Shown here: positions 1 to 8,105 of the stretch, one piece after another
Numbering within the stretch: the first letter of the stretch is position 1
How the letters are laid out: the number at the start of each line of letters is the position of its first letter
NCBI GenBank assembly: GCA_015061695.1
Contig: SUWA01000018.1
Coordinates: forward strand, 1 to 38,378
Origin: Lentisphaerota bacterium
Lineage (GTDB): Bacteria > Verrucomicrobiota > Lentisphaeria > Victivallales > Victivallaceae
DNA: 38,378 nucleotides
Direction of reading: 5' to 3'
The notes under the pieces: model-generated
Told to the model about the DNA's origin: nothing
Databases searched by the model: none
What the model saw: only the letters and a program-made list of their open reading frames with translations
Translations under genes and position numbers: made by a program

Positions 1-46
1 AAGTCAGCGCCACAATGCCCAGCAATGCAAGACAAAATTTGTTCAT
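1..46 (-). CDS. Partial gene: N-terminus of an exported protein
   Basis: Only the first 15 codons lie in the window; the gene continues past the left edge. They read MNKFCLALLGIVALT, a short basic start followed by a hydrophobic stretch, which is the beginning of a signal peptide or membrane anchor. The start is supported by an AAGGAG Shine-Dalgarno sequence about 5-6 bases upstream of the ATG. A second ATG two bases further upstream in another frame gives no signal-like sequence. A promoter-like pair lies upstream at 95-123. The function cannot be told from this fragment. The gene follows the secreted hydrolase-like gene on the same strand and may belong to the same carbohydrate locus. Confidence 0.6.
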   Translation of the reverse strand, partial: MNKFCLALLGIVALT

Positions 47-72
47 ACATTCTCCTTTATGGTTAAAAAAAC

Positions 73-123
73 ACAGTGAAATGCCTTTTCATATATTATA
101 ACGGCATTTCACTGTAAATACAA
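73..123 (-). promoter_or_regulatory. Inverted repeat enclosing a promoter-like -10 box; terminator or operator
   Basis: A perfect 13-bp inverted repeat (ACAGTGAAATGCC at 73-85, GGCATTTCACTGT at 103-115) has a 17-base loop. Read on the minus strand it is followed by seven T residues, so it can act as an intrinsic terminator for the secreted hydrolase gene. The loop, however, contains TATAAT (minus strand, 95-100), and TTGTAT lies exactly 17 bases upstream (118-123), which makes a good sigma-70 promoter for the partial gene at 1-46. The palindrome would then flank the -10 box like a repressor site. Both roles are possible. Confidence 0.55.
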
Positions 124-181
124 TGCGATTTTTTATCATTTTAATAAGGTTTTGAATCACGCATCGCTATTTTTGAGCTTA

Positions 182-3082
182 TTACTCCATGGTGTAATGG
201 AACGCTTTGCCATCAACTGCCAGATCGCCCATACCAGCATCGGTTACATCCAAGCTGACGGTCGCACCCTGCACCTGACCGTTTTGTGCAAGCGGAGTAG
301 CTTTGGTGTAGGAAAGACCTTTGATCGTTTCGGCCTTGACAAACGGCGCGGGCGTAATGCGCGTTTTGCCGTCCATCTGGCGGATAACGTAGGCGTAAGC
401 GGCGGTCATTTCCGGAAACTCGGTGATTTCGCCGCGGCCATCTAGGTAGATATAGTATTTACCGTTGGAGTAGTCGACCCGGCGGCCATCTTTGAGGGCG
501 GAATACTGCAGCAGCTCGTCCGGCACGACAGCAACGTGCCCATCCGGCGGGATAACGTATTCTTCGCCGTCAACATTGACCACCCAGTTGCCGGATTCAC
601 CGCGGTTCACCCAGGTCTGCAACCCGGTGGGCCACTTGGTGTAGATGCGGTTGGAGGGCTTGAAATTGCCTTTGAGCATTTCCGAAGCAGTCATCATCTT
701 GCCGTTGATATCGTACTGGATAAGCTCCGGCGCATGACCGATGTAATACTCCTGAACCTGACGGATCATAAAGTAGCTCTGCAGCACCGGCGCAAAATTC
801 TTCAGCCGGCTCGCCAGCCCCTGCCAGGGCATAGCGCCATCACCGGATTTGCCCAGATGGCCGATATTTCCGCAGACGATTTCCTGCGCCACCAGCCGGT
901 CGATGCTTTTATCATCTTTGGGCATGTGCAGCATCGGCCAGTCAGCGCCGGTCAAACTGCTCAACGGGTTGATTTTGTGCAGTTTAAAGTCTACGATCAG
1001 CGGCAACCCTAAACGTGTATCGTTGCTGCACGCGTAGTCAATATCCAGCAAACCGGCCCAGAAATAGGCCGCACAGCCTTCGCTCCAGATCGGACCGTTA
1101 TACAAACGGCTCTGCTGCAGCGCCACCAGACCGTAGTCGCGGAAAGTCGTGGCAAACTTACCCGCACCGGGAATATTGGCGTCATAATCAGTATCGGCCC
1201 ACGGCGGCGCATTGCTCAATTCATCCAGATACATACCGTTGAGTGCGGGGTAGCGTTCGAGCAAAGCCGGAATGTAGCGCTTCTGCAATGCCAGTTGAAT
1301 ACCTGATTTGGGGCGGAAAATACCATCCCAGCCGGGCAGATAGGTGTTGTTGCTCTGCTTCATAAGTCCGCCGTAGGTAAAGTAAGGCGCTTCATCCAGC
1401 GGATGCACTACGCGGTTTTCGCCGTAAAGACCGACCACCTTGACCGATTTGCGCACGCCGTCGGTCATCTTGCGCACGGTGGCATCGCCACCGTTCTGAT
1501 AGCCGCCATCGAGCTGGAAGGTTATATTGTTGGATTCCACCGGAGTACGCAAAATACCGCTGTGGTATCTTACAAATATATCGGTTGCGCCGTAATCGTG
1601 CATTTTCTGCCACAAAGCGATCTCGCCGTCGGCGTGTTTGGGGTTGCCCTGCAAAGCGTAGGCGCGGGTACAGCAGACCAGATTTTTAGTTACATCCAGC
1701 AGATGCGACGGCGGGTTGTTGATGTGCGGCATAACGTCGTGCAGTTCCGGCGATACAGTTATGTACATCTTTTCGTAGACCGGATTGCGCTTGCCGTTGG
1801 TCAGCGGCAGATAGTAGCTGCCGCCCATGATCTTGGCGGATTTTTTGCTGTAAACCCTGGCGCCATCCACGCCGAACCGGCTGGAGCCTTCCATCAAACT
1901 GGAGGCATCGCTGTAATACCAATCCAGAAAAACCGATACAAAATAGTCATCCGTTACCATGATCCGCGGATAGTTCCAGCGGTTGTTGAGGTAAGTCAGC
2001 TGGAAAAGACGCGGATTTTCCGTATTGAGCGTCTTACCGCAGTCGAACGCAATACCATCTGCAGAGAGAGCGCGGGTTTCCACGGCCAGCGATTTACCTT
2101 TGATCCAGAAGTTCTGTTCAAACTTGAATGTTTCTCCATTCAAGGTCCACTGCCAGAGCGTCTGGAGCCGGTTATTTTCAAAACTCTGTTTCAGCAGTTT
2201 GGCTTTCAAATTGGCGGCAGCAGGAGTGAATTTGGCGCTTTTAACGTTGGCCACGATCCCGCCGTTGACTGCCGGCTGGAACGATTTGCCGTTGATCGTA
2301 ACGCTCAAGTCACTCAAAGTACCGCTTTTTGGGGTATAAGTGTAAACGACTTTGGCATCCTTGCCTTCGTAGCTGAAAACATAGCTGTTGCCCTGTTTGA
2401 CCACATGGTTCACCGCATCTTTTTTCATGCTCAAAGGCATGATGCCGTCTTCGGTTACCGGGAACGGATTTTTGCTCTTGCTGGAGTCAAAAATCTCCAC
2501 TTTGTTTTCCTTGTAAGCTCCGATACGGTCAAAGCAAAGGTAATCGTTGGGATGGCGCGCCGAGAGCTTGCTGAAGCGGATGCTCTTGATTTTGATGGGC
2601 ATCACGGCCTTTTCCGGGATCAGACCGGCGGCCGCCCCCCACCAGCGGCTTTTGTTCCAACGGCTTCCGCAGCCGCTGGTCGGCACACGGTAGGTAACAC
2701 CCTTGGCATCAACGATCATAAAGTCGATCTGGGGGATCGTACCCAGCGGTCCGAAGACCCACAGATCCAAACCGTCGGCATCTTTGACCACCAGCGGCTG
2801 CGGCGGCGTAATTGTTACCGCACCGCTGGAGGGCAGCGCCAACTTGGCCACATTTTCGCCCCAGAGTTTGGTTTCGGTAGAAACCGAGAGTTTGCCCTTG
2901 CCGGTGGCTTTCCATTCAGCCAGATCGCCTTTGGCCATATCCCACACCAATTCGCTGTGCGGTTGAAGCCCCTGAATAATCTCCCACGGGCGGACTTTGT
3001 ATTCGCTTTTGTCATACGCGTCAACGGTGCATACGCTTGAAGCCAGCACCGCTGCCGCGCAAAGCAGAGTGAATTTCTTCAT
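182..3082 (-). CDS. Large secreted protein, putative TIM-barrel glycoside hydrolase
   Basis: A 966-residue protein with a clear Sec signal peptide (MKKFTLLCAAAVLASSVC..., predicted cleavage after VDA near residue 22). The first third looks like a beta-rich module. The middle resembles a TIM-barrel hydrolase: GMYLDELSNAPPW and, later, PIWSEGCAAYFW are the type of strand-end acidic motifs that carry catalytic Asp/Glu residues. The C-terminal part again looks beta-sandwich-like. I could not place it in a named GH family. It is last in the kdgK-aldolase-dehydratase-SDR-GH5 operon, its ATG directly follows the stop of the GH5-like gene (TGAATG), and its ribosome binding site lies inside that gene. 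It is the only protein of the operon with an export signal, so it probably releases sugar outside the cytoplasm. Family and substrate are inference. Confidence 0.75.
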   Translation of the reverse strand: MKKFTLLCAAAVLASSVCTVDAYDKSEYKVRPWEIIQGLQPHSELVWDMAKGDLAEWKATGKGKLSVSTETKLWGENVAKLALPSSGAVTITPPQPLVVKDADGLDLWVFGPLGTIPQIDFMIVDAKGVTYRVPTSGCGSRWNKSRWWGAAAGLIPEKAVMPIKIKSIRFSKLSARHPNDYLCFDRIGAYKENKVEIFDSSKSKNPFPVTEDGIMPLSMKKDAVNHVVKQGNSYVFSYEGKDAKVVYTYTPKSGTLSDLSVTINGKSFQPAVNGGIVANVKSAKFTPAAANLKAKLLKQSFENNRLQTLWQWTLNGETFKFEQNFWIKGKSLAVETRALSADGIAFDCGKTLNTENPRLFQLTYLNNRWNYPRIMVTDDYFVSVFLDWYYSDASSLMEGSSRFGVDGARVYSKKSAKIMGGSYYLPLTNGKRNPVYEKMYITVSPELHDVMPHINNPPSHLLDVTKNLVCCTRAYALQGNPKHADGEIALWQKMHDYGATDIFVRYHSGILRTPVESNNITFQLDGGYQNGGDATVRKMTDGVRKSVKVVGLYGENRVVHPLDEAPYFTYGGLMKQSNNTYLPGWDGIFRPKSGIQLALQKRYIPALLERYPALNGMYLDELSNAPPWADTDYDANIPGAGKFATTFRDYGLVALQQSRLYNGPIWSEGCAAYFWAGLLDIDYACSNDTRLGLPLIVDFKLHKINPLSSLTGADWPMLHMPKDDKSIDRLVAQEIVCGNIGHLGKSGDGAMPWQGLASRLKNFAPVLQSYFMIRQVQEYYIGHAPELIQYDINGKMMTASEMLKGNFKPSNRIYTKWPTGLQTWVNRGESGNWVVNVDGEEYVIPPDGHVAVVPDELLQYSALKDGRRVDYSNGKYYIYLDGRGEITEFPEMTAAYAYVIRQMDGKTRITPAPFVKAETIKGLSYTKATPLAQNGQVQGATVSLDVTDAGMGDLAVDGKAFHYTME

Positions 3083-4195
3083 TCATTTGACCTTTCCAGT
3101 GATGCGTTTGATCGCCGCGACTTCAGCCTTGGAGAACGGAGTACCATCCTGACGGACGATATCGTGATACCACACATCCGGTTCGCCCATGGCATTGAGT
3201 TTTTCCGGCGGGAAGAGCGCGCAATGCAAAAAGTTGGTGCGGCCGGCCACCAGCCCGAAGCTGTAGCTGTGGATGTTGAATTTCTTGAATTCAGGCAGCA
3301 TCAGCATAAAGTTCTGTTCCGGAACCACCCGCGCCATCCACTCCGTACACATGATCGGGCGCTGATATGCCTGCAGACCGTTGATATAATCGGGCAGATG
3401 ATCCAGCGCTCCGTAGTAGTGGAAGCTGTTGACATCCGACTCTGCCAGCGCCAGCTTGGCAATGGGCGACTGCTTGAGCATTTCGAACTCATCACCGTTG
3501 AATTCCACAGGATCCGGATTGGCGGGGTCAAATTTCTGCACCGAGTGACCGCAGCCGCGGAAAACGCAGTCCACCGTCAAAGGCTGCGAAGGATCAGCTT
3601 CGCGGGCGATGCGGAAAGTGCGTTCGGCCAGCATCAGAGCTTTTTCGCGCTTATCTTTGAGCGCTTCGTTGGGGCGGATGCAAGTCGGTTCGTTGAACAA
3701 ATCCCAGCAGCAGATACGGTCATCGTTACGGAAGGTGTAGATCGTATCATGCACATATTCATCCAATTCCGGGTAGCGGGCGGGGTCGCCGAGGTATTCA
3801 GCGCCCGGACTCTGCACCCAGCGGGAGTTGTGGATACCGAAAACCGGTTCCGGTTGCGGGCCCCACACCGGGTAGGAGTTGAAACCGCCGGTATAGAATA
3901 CCGGCATGGAATAAACGCCGTGTTTGCCGGCAATATCCAAATAGCGTTTGACCCGGTCAAAAAAGCCCTGTTTATCGTATTTTACATGGAAGTAATGAAA
4001 GAAAATACGGGCGGTGTTGAAGCCCAGATCTTCAGCAATCTGCAATTCGCGATCGATAACTTCTTCGTCAAAAGTCTCCTGGGCCCAGGTATCCAGCTGA
4101 TTTACTGCATAAGAAGGCACAAAGTTGCAGCCCACCAGCCAACCGTACTTTTTCTCCCAGGCTGCGGCCTGCTCAATGGTAAAACGTTCTCTCAT
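3083..4195 (-). CDS. Intracellular GH5-like (clan GH-A) glycoside hydrolase
   Basis: A 370-residue cellulase/mannanase-type TIM-barrel protein. The two clan GH-A catalytic glutamates are visible: E169 in WDLFNEPT (acid/base, strand 4) and E285 in MCTEWMAR (nucleophile, strand 7). Other barrel landmarks are TARIFFHYFH near residue 61 and SFHYYG near 258. There is no signal peptide, so it should act on short oligosaccharides or glycosides already taken up. The start is supported by AGGAG eight bases upstream. It lies 44 bp after the SDR gene and abuts the secreted hydrolase-like gene. Substrate specificity cannot be read from the sequence; a hexoside feeding the sugar acid pathway encoded upstream is the simple inference. 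Confidence 0.85.
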   Translation of the reverse strand: MRERFTIEQAAAWEKKYGWLVGCNFVPSYAVNQLDTWAQETFDEEVIDRELQIAEDLGFNTARIFFHYFHVKYDKQGFFDRVKRYLDIAGKHGVYSMPVFYTGGFNSYPVWGPQPEPVFGIHNSRWVQSPGAEYLGDPARYPELDEYVHDTIYTFRNDDRICCWDLFNEPTCIRPNEALKDKREKALMLAERTFRIAREADPSQPLTVDCVFRGCGHSVQKFDPANPDPVEFNGDEFEMLKQSPIAKLALAESDVNSFHYYGALDHLPDYINGLQAYQRPIMCTEWMARVVPEQNFMLMLPEFKKFNIHSYSFGLVAGRTNFLHCALFPPEKLNAMGEPDVWYHDIVRQDGTPFSKAEVAAIKRITGKVK

Positions 4196-4239
4196 AATTC
4201 ACACTCCTGTTTGGGTATTTTTATTGTAATTCGATCATA

Positions 4240-4983
4240 TTACGGGGTATAGAACTGTCCGCCGTTGATATTGACAACTTCGCCGGTTATATAACCGTTG
4301 GCGGCAGCAAAAAAGACCGCCTCGGCGATTTCGCGCATGGAACCGGTACGCTGAAGCGGAATCTTACCGACTTCGCGGTCACGGACTTCCGGCGAAAGGC
4401 GTTTGCTCACATTTTCGGTTTCCACAAACCCCGGCGCAACTGTGTTGGCAGTTATGCCGTAAGCTGCGCCCTGCGCAGCAAAACTGCGGCTCAAAGCGTG
4501 CAGCGAAAGTTTGGATATATTGTACGCCACCATGTGCGGTTCAGCCGGGGTATATGCCCGCGAACTGGAAATGTTGACAATGCGTCCGAACTTGCGCTCT
4601 CTGGCCTGTTCCATAAAGACCATACTGGTCAAATAAGCGCCCAGCACGTTGACTTCCATCGTCTTCATGAACCACTCTTTTTCGCTCATTTCCGGTTTAC
4701 GGAAGTAGGGATCAAGCCGGGCATTGTTGATCAACACATCCACCGCGCCCAGATCGGCAAACATCTTGCGCACCGCAGCTTCGTCGCTGACATCGCACTG
4801 ATAGGCTTCGGCCGTAAAACCTTTTTGGCGCAGATCTTCCGCCACCGCTTCGGCCTTGGCTGTGTTATGCGCGCAGTTGACGATCACCCGTGCGCCGGCT
4901 TCGGCAAAAACAGTTGCGATCTCGCGCCCCAACCCCTGGCTGGCGCCGGTCACAATCACGGTCCGGTTGGAAAAATTATCCAT
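4240..4983 (-). CDS. SDR-family NAD(P)-dependent sugar dehydrogenase/oxidoreductase
   Basis: A 247-residue classical short-chain dehydrogenase. It shows the cofactor motif TGASQGLG (residues 12-19), the catalytic Ser around 139-140 and the Y154-x3-K158 pair in MVAYNISK, and ends with GEVVNINGGQF as in FabG-like proteins. The usual NNAG motif reads NNAR at 86-89, a departure from the consensus. It sits between the galactonate dehydratase-like gene (10 bp upstream) and the GH5-like gene, with AAGGGTGG upstream of the ATG. In this operon the likely job is oxidation of a free sugar to the lactone or aldonate that the dehydratase uses. Reduction of a keto-sugar acid is the alternative. Confidence 0.85.
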   Translation of the reverse strand: MDNFSNRTVIVTGASQGLGREIATVFAEAGARVIVNCAHNTAKAEAVAEDLRQKGFTAEAYQCDVSDEAAVRKMFADLGAVDVLINNARLDPYFRKPEMSEKEWFMKTMEVNVLGAYLTSMVFMEQARERKFGRIVNISSSRAYTPAEPHMVAYNISKLSLHALSRSFAAQGAAYGITANTVAPGFVETENVSKRLSPEVRDREVGKIPLQRTGSMREIAEAVFFAAANGYITGEVVNINGGQFYTP

Positions 4984-4993
4984 AAACCCACCC

Positions 4994-6157
4994 TTACCAA
5001 TCGCAAATGGAGTTATCGGCCCGGAACAGCGACGGAGTTCCGGCTTCGATCCGCGGATGCTGCGCCACCAGCTCTTCGTTCAGTTCCACACCCCAGCCTG
5101 CGCCTTGCGGCAGCGGCAGGAAGCCATCTTCGACCTTCATGGGGTTGGTCAATATGTTGCCGCGCCAGTCGGGCTGGAACAGCCGTTCCTGAATCAAAAA
5201 GTTCGGTGCAATAGCGTCCAGATGCAGCGAAATCGCCAGCAGCAGCGGGCTCATCGGGCAATGCGGCGCCACAAACCCGTCAAAGGCTTCGGCAATGTGT
5301 GCTACTTTGCAACCTTCATTCAAACCGTGGCAGTGGGCCAAATCCGGCTGGGCCACGGCAATGGCGCGTTTTTCAAACAGCCGCCGGAATTCCTGCGGAC
5401 GGGTCAGCCGTTCGCCCGCAGCAATGGGCAGACGGCTCTTGGCGGCGACTTCGGCCATGCCTTCTTCGTTTTCGGGCTGAACCGGTTCTTCAAAAAACAT
5501 CACATCGTAATCTTCCAGCACTTCGGCTACTTGCAACGCCAGTTTGGCATCGTAGCGGCCGTGGCCATCAAAGCAAAGCGGCGCATCCGGCCCGATAGCT
5601 TCGCGCACGGTGGCGGTAGCTTTGGCGATCTTGCGCACCAGTTCGCGGTCGTGCATGGGCCAGCCGGCCAATGCAATGCTGAATTTGAATGCGCGGTAGC
5701 CCGCCGCCATAGCTTCGTGCGCCTTATCGCGGATGATCGCCGGATCGGTCGCTCCACCGGTCCAGCCGTTGGCGTAAACGCGCAATTTATCGCGCACCGC
5801 TCCGCCGAGCAGTTCATATACAGGTTTATTGGCGTGTTTGCCGATAATATCCCAGCAGGCCAGTTCGATCCCCGAAATGATCGACGCTTTAAGCACGCCG
5901 CCCTTCCAGAAACGTTTGCGCAGCAAATGTTGAACCAGCCGGTTGGGCTGCAGCGGGTCAAAACCCACGATCAGATCCTGCAGATCTTTCAATATACCCA
6001 ACAGCGAATCGTCGTGGCTTTCCACCGTAGCTTCCCCCAGACCGCTTATGCCCTCGTCGGTATGCAGCCGCAAAATAAAATAGTTGCGGTTGCTCAACAA
6101 GCCGCAGCCCGGCGTGGGGGCCCCGATCAAAACAGTTTCAATAGAAGTGATTTTCAT
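4994..6157 (-). CDS. Enolase-superfamily sugar acid dehydratase, D-galactonate dehydratase type
   Basis: A 387-residue mandelate racemase/enolase-family protein. The metal ligands are recognisable: D197 in CFDGHGR, E223/E224 in FFEEP and E249 in AAGER. The acid-base histidines typical of galactonate dehydratase (GalD/DgoD) rather than mandelate racemase are present as H199 (DGHGR) and H299 (APHCP), and the KxK motif of the mandelate racemase subgroup is absent. It should dehydrate an aldonate to a 2-keto-3-deoxy sugar acid. The downstream steps, KDG-type kinase and KDPG-type aldolase, are encoded just upstream. AAGGAG precedes the ATG. The exact substrate (galactonate, gluconate or a deoxy analogue) is not fixed by these motifs, so no gene symbol is given. 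Confidence 0.85.
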   Translation of the reverse strand: MKITSIETVLIGAPTPGCGLLSNRNYFILRLHTDEGISGLGEATVESHDDSLLGILKDLQDLIVGFDPLQPNRLVQHLLRKRFWKGGVLKASIISGIELACWDIIGKHANKPVYELLGGAVRDKLRVYANGWTGGATDPAIIRDKAHEAMAAGYRAFKFSIALAGWPMHDRELVRKIAKATATVREAIGPDAPLCFDGHGRYDAKLALQVAEVLEDYDVMFFEEPVQPENEEGMAEVAAKSRLPIAAGERLTRPQEFRRLFEKRAIAVAQPDLAHCHGLNEGCKVAHIAEAFDGFVAPHCPMSPLLLAISLHLDAIAPNFLIQERLFQPDWRGNILTNPMKVEDGFLPLPQGAGWGVELNEELVAQHPRIEAGTPSLFRADNSICDW

Positions 6158-6186
6158 GATCTTGTTTCTCCTTTTTTATCAACTGC

Positions 6187-6816
6187 TTACGCCTGAATTG
6201 CTTTCAGAAGTGCTTCCGCATCGCGCCGAATGTCGTCCAGCGGCTTGCCGGCTTTATAAAGTGCCCCGCCGACCCCGACACCGCAGCAGCATTTGAGAAA
6301 CGACTGCATATTTTCCGCATTGACTCCGCCCACGGCCATAAAGGGCAGTTTGACTACGGCTTTGAGGTCTTTGATATACCCCGCACCGATGCTGCCGGCC
6401 GGGAAAAGTTTAAGGTAATCCGCGCCCGCCGCCTGGGCCGTAAAACACTCCGTAGCCGTAAAGCAGCCGGGAATCGAAAGCATGTTCAGTTCTTTGGTGC
6501 GTTTGATAACATCGCTATTGGTGTTGGGCGAAATGATGAATTTGCCGCCGGCGGCCTGCACCTGATCCACCGCTTCCGCGCTCAAAACGGTTCCCGCGCC
6601 CACCAGCTGACCGGGGGCGGCACACTCGCAAGCCTTGGTAATGCACGCCAGCGCGTTGGGCGTATTCAGCGGAATTTCCAGCAAATTGATCTTATTTTCG
6701 GCCAGAATCGCGCAAACGGCAGGAATCTCTTCTACGGTAATACCACGCAAAATCGCCACCACCGGGCAGGCTTTGAGGCCGGCTTCAAAACTGTTTTTAA
6801 GTTCCATAACATCCAT
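6187..6816 (-). CDS. 2-keto-3-deoxy-6-phosphogluconate/galactonate aldolase
   Basis: A class I aldolase of the KDPG family, about 209 residues. It splits the phosphorylated keto-deoxy acid into pyruvate and glyceraldehyde 3-phosphate. Visible motifs are VVAILRG, E47 in EIPLNTP (PLN is usual in the KDPGal aldolase DgoA, against TLRT in Eda), GAGTVL, SPN, the Schiff-base K136 in YLKLFPAG, and AVGGV. The ATG at 6816 follows the kdgK stop by one base (TAA-A-ATG) and fits the family length. An alternative ATG at 6843 would overlap kdgK by 26 bases and add nine residues unlike the family. The cysteine-rich FLKCCCGVGVGG stretch is a minor oddity in an otherwise standard barrel. Confidence 0.88.
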   Translation of the reverse strand: MDVMELKNSFEAGLKACPVVAILRGITVEEIPAVCAILAENKINLLEIPLNTPNALACITKACECAAPGQLVGAGTVLSAEAVDQVQAAGGKFIISPNTNSDVIKRTKELNMLSIPGCFTATECFTAQAAGADYLKLFPAGSIGAGYIKDLKAVVKLPFMAVGGVNAENMQSFLKCCCGVGVGGALYKAGKPLDDIRRDAEALLKAIQA

Positions 6817-6817
6817 T

Positions 6818-7921
6818 TTAACGCACCACCCTTCCGGAAGCATTGCCTTTCATAAGATTTACCACTTCGCTTTCGCTGACCAGATTATAATCGCCCTCGA
6901 TCGAGTGCTTGAGGCAGCTGGCGGCCACGGCGAACTTGATCGCATCAGCCGGATGAGCATATTTTTCGCTGTTGAGCGCATAGATCAAACTGCCGGAAAA
7001 GCTGTCGCCGCCGCCAAATCTATCCACAATATCCCGGATGGCGTAAGGTTCGTAATCGCCGTTGCTGTTCAGCGGTGCAGCGTATGATTGCCGGCTCGCG
7101 CAATCGTAGATCATACCGCCCCAATAGTTGAAATCAGCCGATACGCTGCCGCGCAAAGTCGTAGCAATCAGTTTGGCCTGCGGGAATTTTTCGGCCAAAC
7201 GGCGGGCCACGCTCAAGTAAGATGCAACATCCAGATCGCCTTTTTCCACGTCGCCGGCTTCGGGGACGATGCCGAATACGTCGGCGGCGTCCGCTTCGTT
7301 ACCGATGATTATATCGGCGTAAGATACGATTTCCTGCATACAGCGTCCGGCCAATACGCTCTTTTCCGTACCCGGTTCCCAGTTCCAGAGTTTTTTGCGG
7401 TAATTAAGGTCGCACGATACAGTGCAAGCAAGCTGTTTGGCCGTCCTGGCCATTTCCAGCGTGGCCAGGTAAGCGTTGCGGCTCAATGCCGGCGTAATCC
7501 CGGTTATGTGCAAATGCGTAATCCCCGAAAGCATTTGAGCAAAATCGTAATCTTCCGGCGCCATTTCTGCTATAGCGGAGTGTTCGCGATCGTACCACAC
7601 GCCGCTGCCGCGCTGGGCCGCGCCGTGTTCCACAAAATAAATACCCATACGTCCGGTTTTGGTGTAGACGATCTTGTCGGCGTTCACGTTAAGTGCGCGC
7701 ATTTCGGCGGCAAAGGCTTTGCTCACCGGATTATCCGGCAGCACGGTCAGGTAACACGCTTCGCCGCCCAGCGAAGCCACTGCTGCACAAACATTAGCTT
7801 CGCCGCCGCCGTAGGTAGCCACCAATTCCCCCGGCAGGGCCTGCCCAAGACGTTTGCGGCCGGGAGCTGCCAGCCGCAGCATAACTTCGCCGAATCCGGC
7901 AATAACTGCTTTTTTACTCAT
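6818..7921 (-). CDS. kdgK: PfkB-family 2-keto-3-deoxygluconate kinase
   Basis: A 367-residue ribokinase/PfkB-family sugar kinase. It shows GGGEANVCAAVASLGG near residues 38-53 (first PfkB signature), GIYFVEHG and CDLNYRKKLW as in KDG kinases, and the second signature DRFGGGDSFSGSL with catalytic base D306. It should phosphorylate 2-keto-3-deoxygluconate or -galactonate at O6, supplying the aldolase encoded next. It is the first gene of the minus operon: AAAGGTG lies six bases before the ATG, a TTGCAA-N17-TATATT promoter lies upstream, and a palindrome matching the presumed IclR operator lies between promoter and start. Choice between the gluco and galacto epimer is open. Confidence 0.88.
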   Translation of the reverse strand: MSKKAVIAGFGEVMLRLAAPGRKRLGQALPGELVATYGGGEANVCAAVASLGGEACYLTVLPDNPVSKAFAAEMRALNVNADKIVYTKTGRMGIYFVEHGAAQRGSGVWYDREHSAIAEMAPEDYDFAQMLSGITHLHITGITPALSRNAYLATLEMARTAKQLACTVSCDLNYRKKLWNWEPGTEKSVLAGRCMQEIVSYADIIIGNEADAADVFGIVPEAGDVEKGDLDVASYLSVARRLAEKFPQAKLIATTLRGSVSADFNYWGGMIYDCASRQSYAAPLNSNGDYEPYAIRDIVDRFGGGDSFSGSLIYALNSEKYAHPADAIKFAVAASCLKHSIEGDYNLVSESEVVNLMKGNASGRVVR

Positions 7922-7941
7922 AGAAACACCTTTTTGTTAAA

Positions 7942-7958
7942 TTCTTACATTGTGAGAA
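7942..7958. promoter_or_regulatory. Operator-like palindrome (kdgK side), probable IclR site
   Basis: The site reads TTCTTA-CATTG-TGAGAA, an almost perfect inverted repeat that extends as AATTCT...AGAATT to 7940-7960. It lies 20 bases before the kdgK start codon and downstream of the kdgK -10 box, where a bound repressor would block transcription. A second site of the same pattern (TTCTYA-N5-TGAGAW) lies at 8089-8105 beside the iclR promoter. Both sit in the region shared by iclR and the operon, so control by the adjacent IclR protein is the natural inference. Confidence 0.65.
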
Positions 7959-7989
7959 TTGATTTATTTTATTTCATCCTGACAAGTGA

Positions 7990-8018
7990 AATATATCGCT
8001 TAACGCGCCACATTGCAA
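7990..8018 (-). promoter_or_regulatory. Promoter of the kdgK operon
   Basis: On the minus strand TTGCAA (8013-8018) and TATATT (7990-7995) are separated by exactly 17 bases. The expected start of transcription falls near 7983, so the palindrome at 7942-7958 would lie at about +25 to +42. The same pair of boxes with the same spacing precedes the manA operon at 19525-19553. Confidence 0.6.
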
Positions 8019-8056
8019 GCCCACACGCGCCTTGTTGTTATTATTTTCTCAAAAAA

Positions 8057-8074
8057 ATCCGGATCATTCCGGAT
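8057..8074 (-). terminator. Small hairpin with T-tract between divergent promoters
   Basis: ATCCGGA and TCCGGAT form a perfect 7-bp stem with a 4-base loop. Read on the minus strand it is followed by seven T residues. It lies upstream of the kdgK promoter, so as a terminator it would stop only antisense transcripts from the iclR side. It may instead be a second type of protein-binding palindrome. Confidence 0.4.
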
Positions 8075-8088
8075 AAAAAAACATTAAA

Positions 8089-8105
8089 TTCTCATGTTAT
8101 GAGAT
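8089..8105. promoter_or_regulatory. Operator-like palindrome (iclR side), probable IclR site
   Basis: The site reads TTCTCA-TGTTA-TGAGAT; the core TCTCAT-GTT-ATGAGA is a perfect inverted repeat. It shares the TTCTYA-N5-TGAGAW pattern with the site at 7942-7958 and touches the -35 box of the putative iclR promoter, which suggests autoregulation. Confidence 0.65.

Noticed and set aside
1403-3040. Plus-strand open frame of 545 codons
   Set aside because: Antisense shadow of the secreted hydrolase-like gene; rich in His, Arg and Ala with no family motif.
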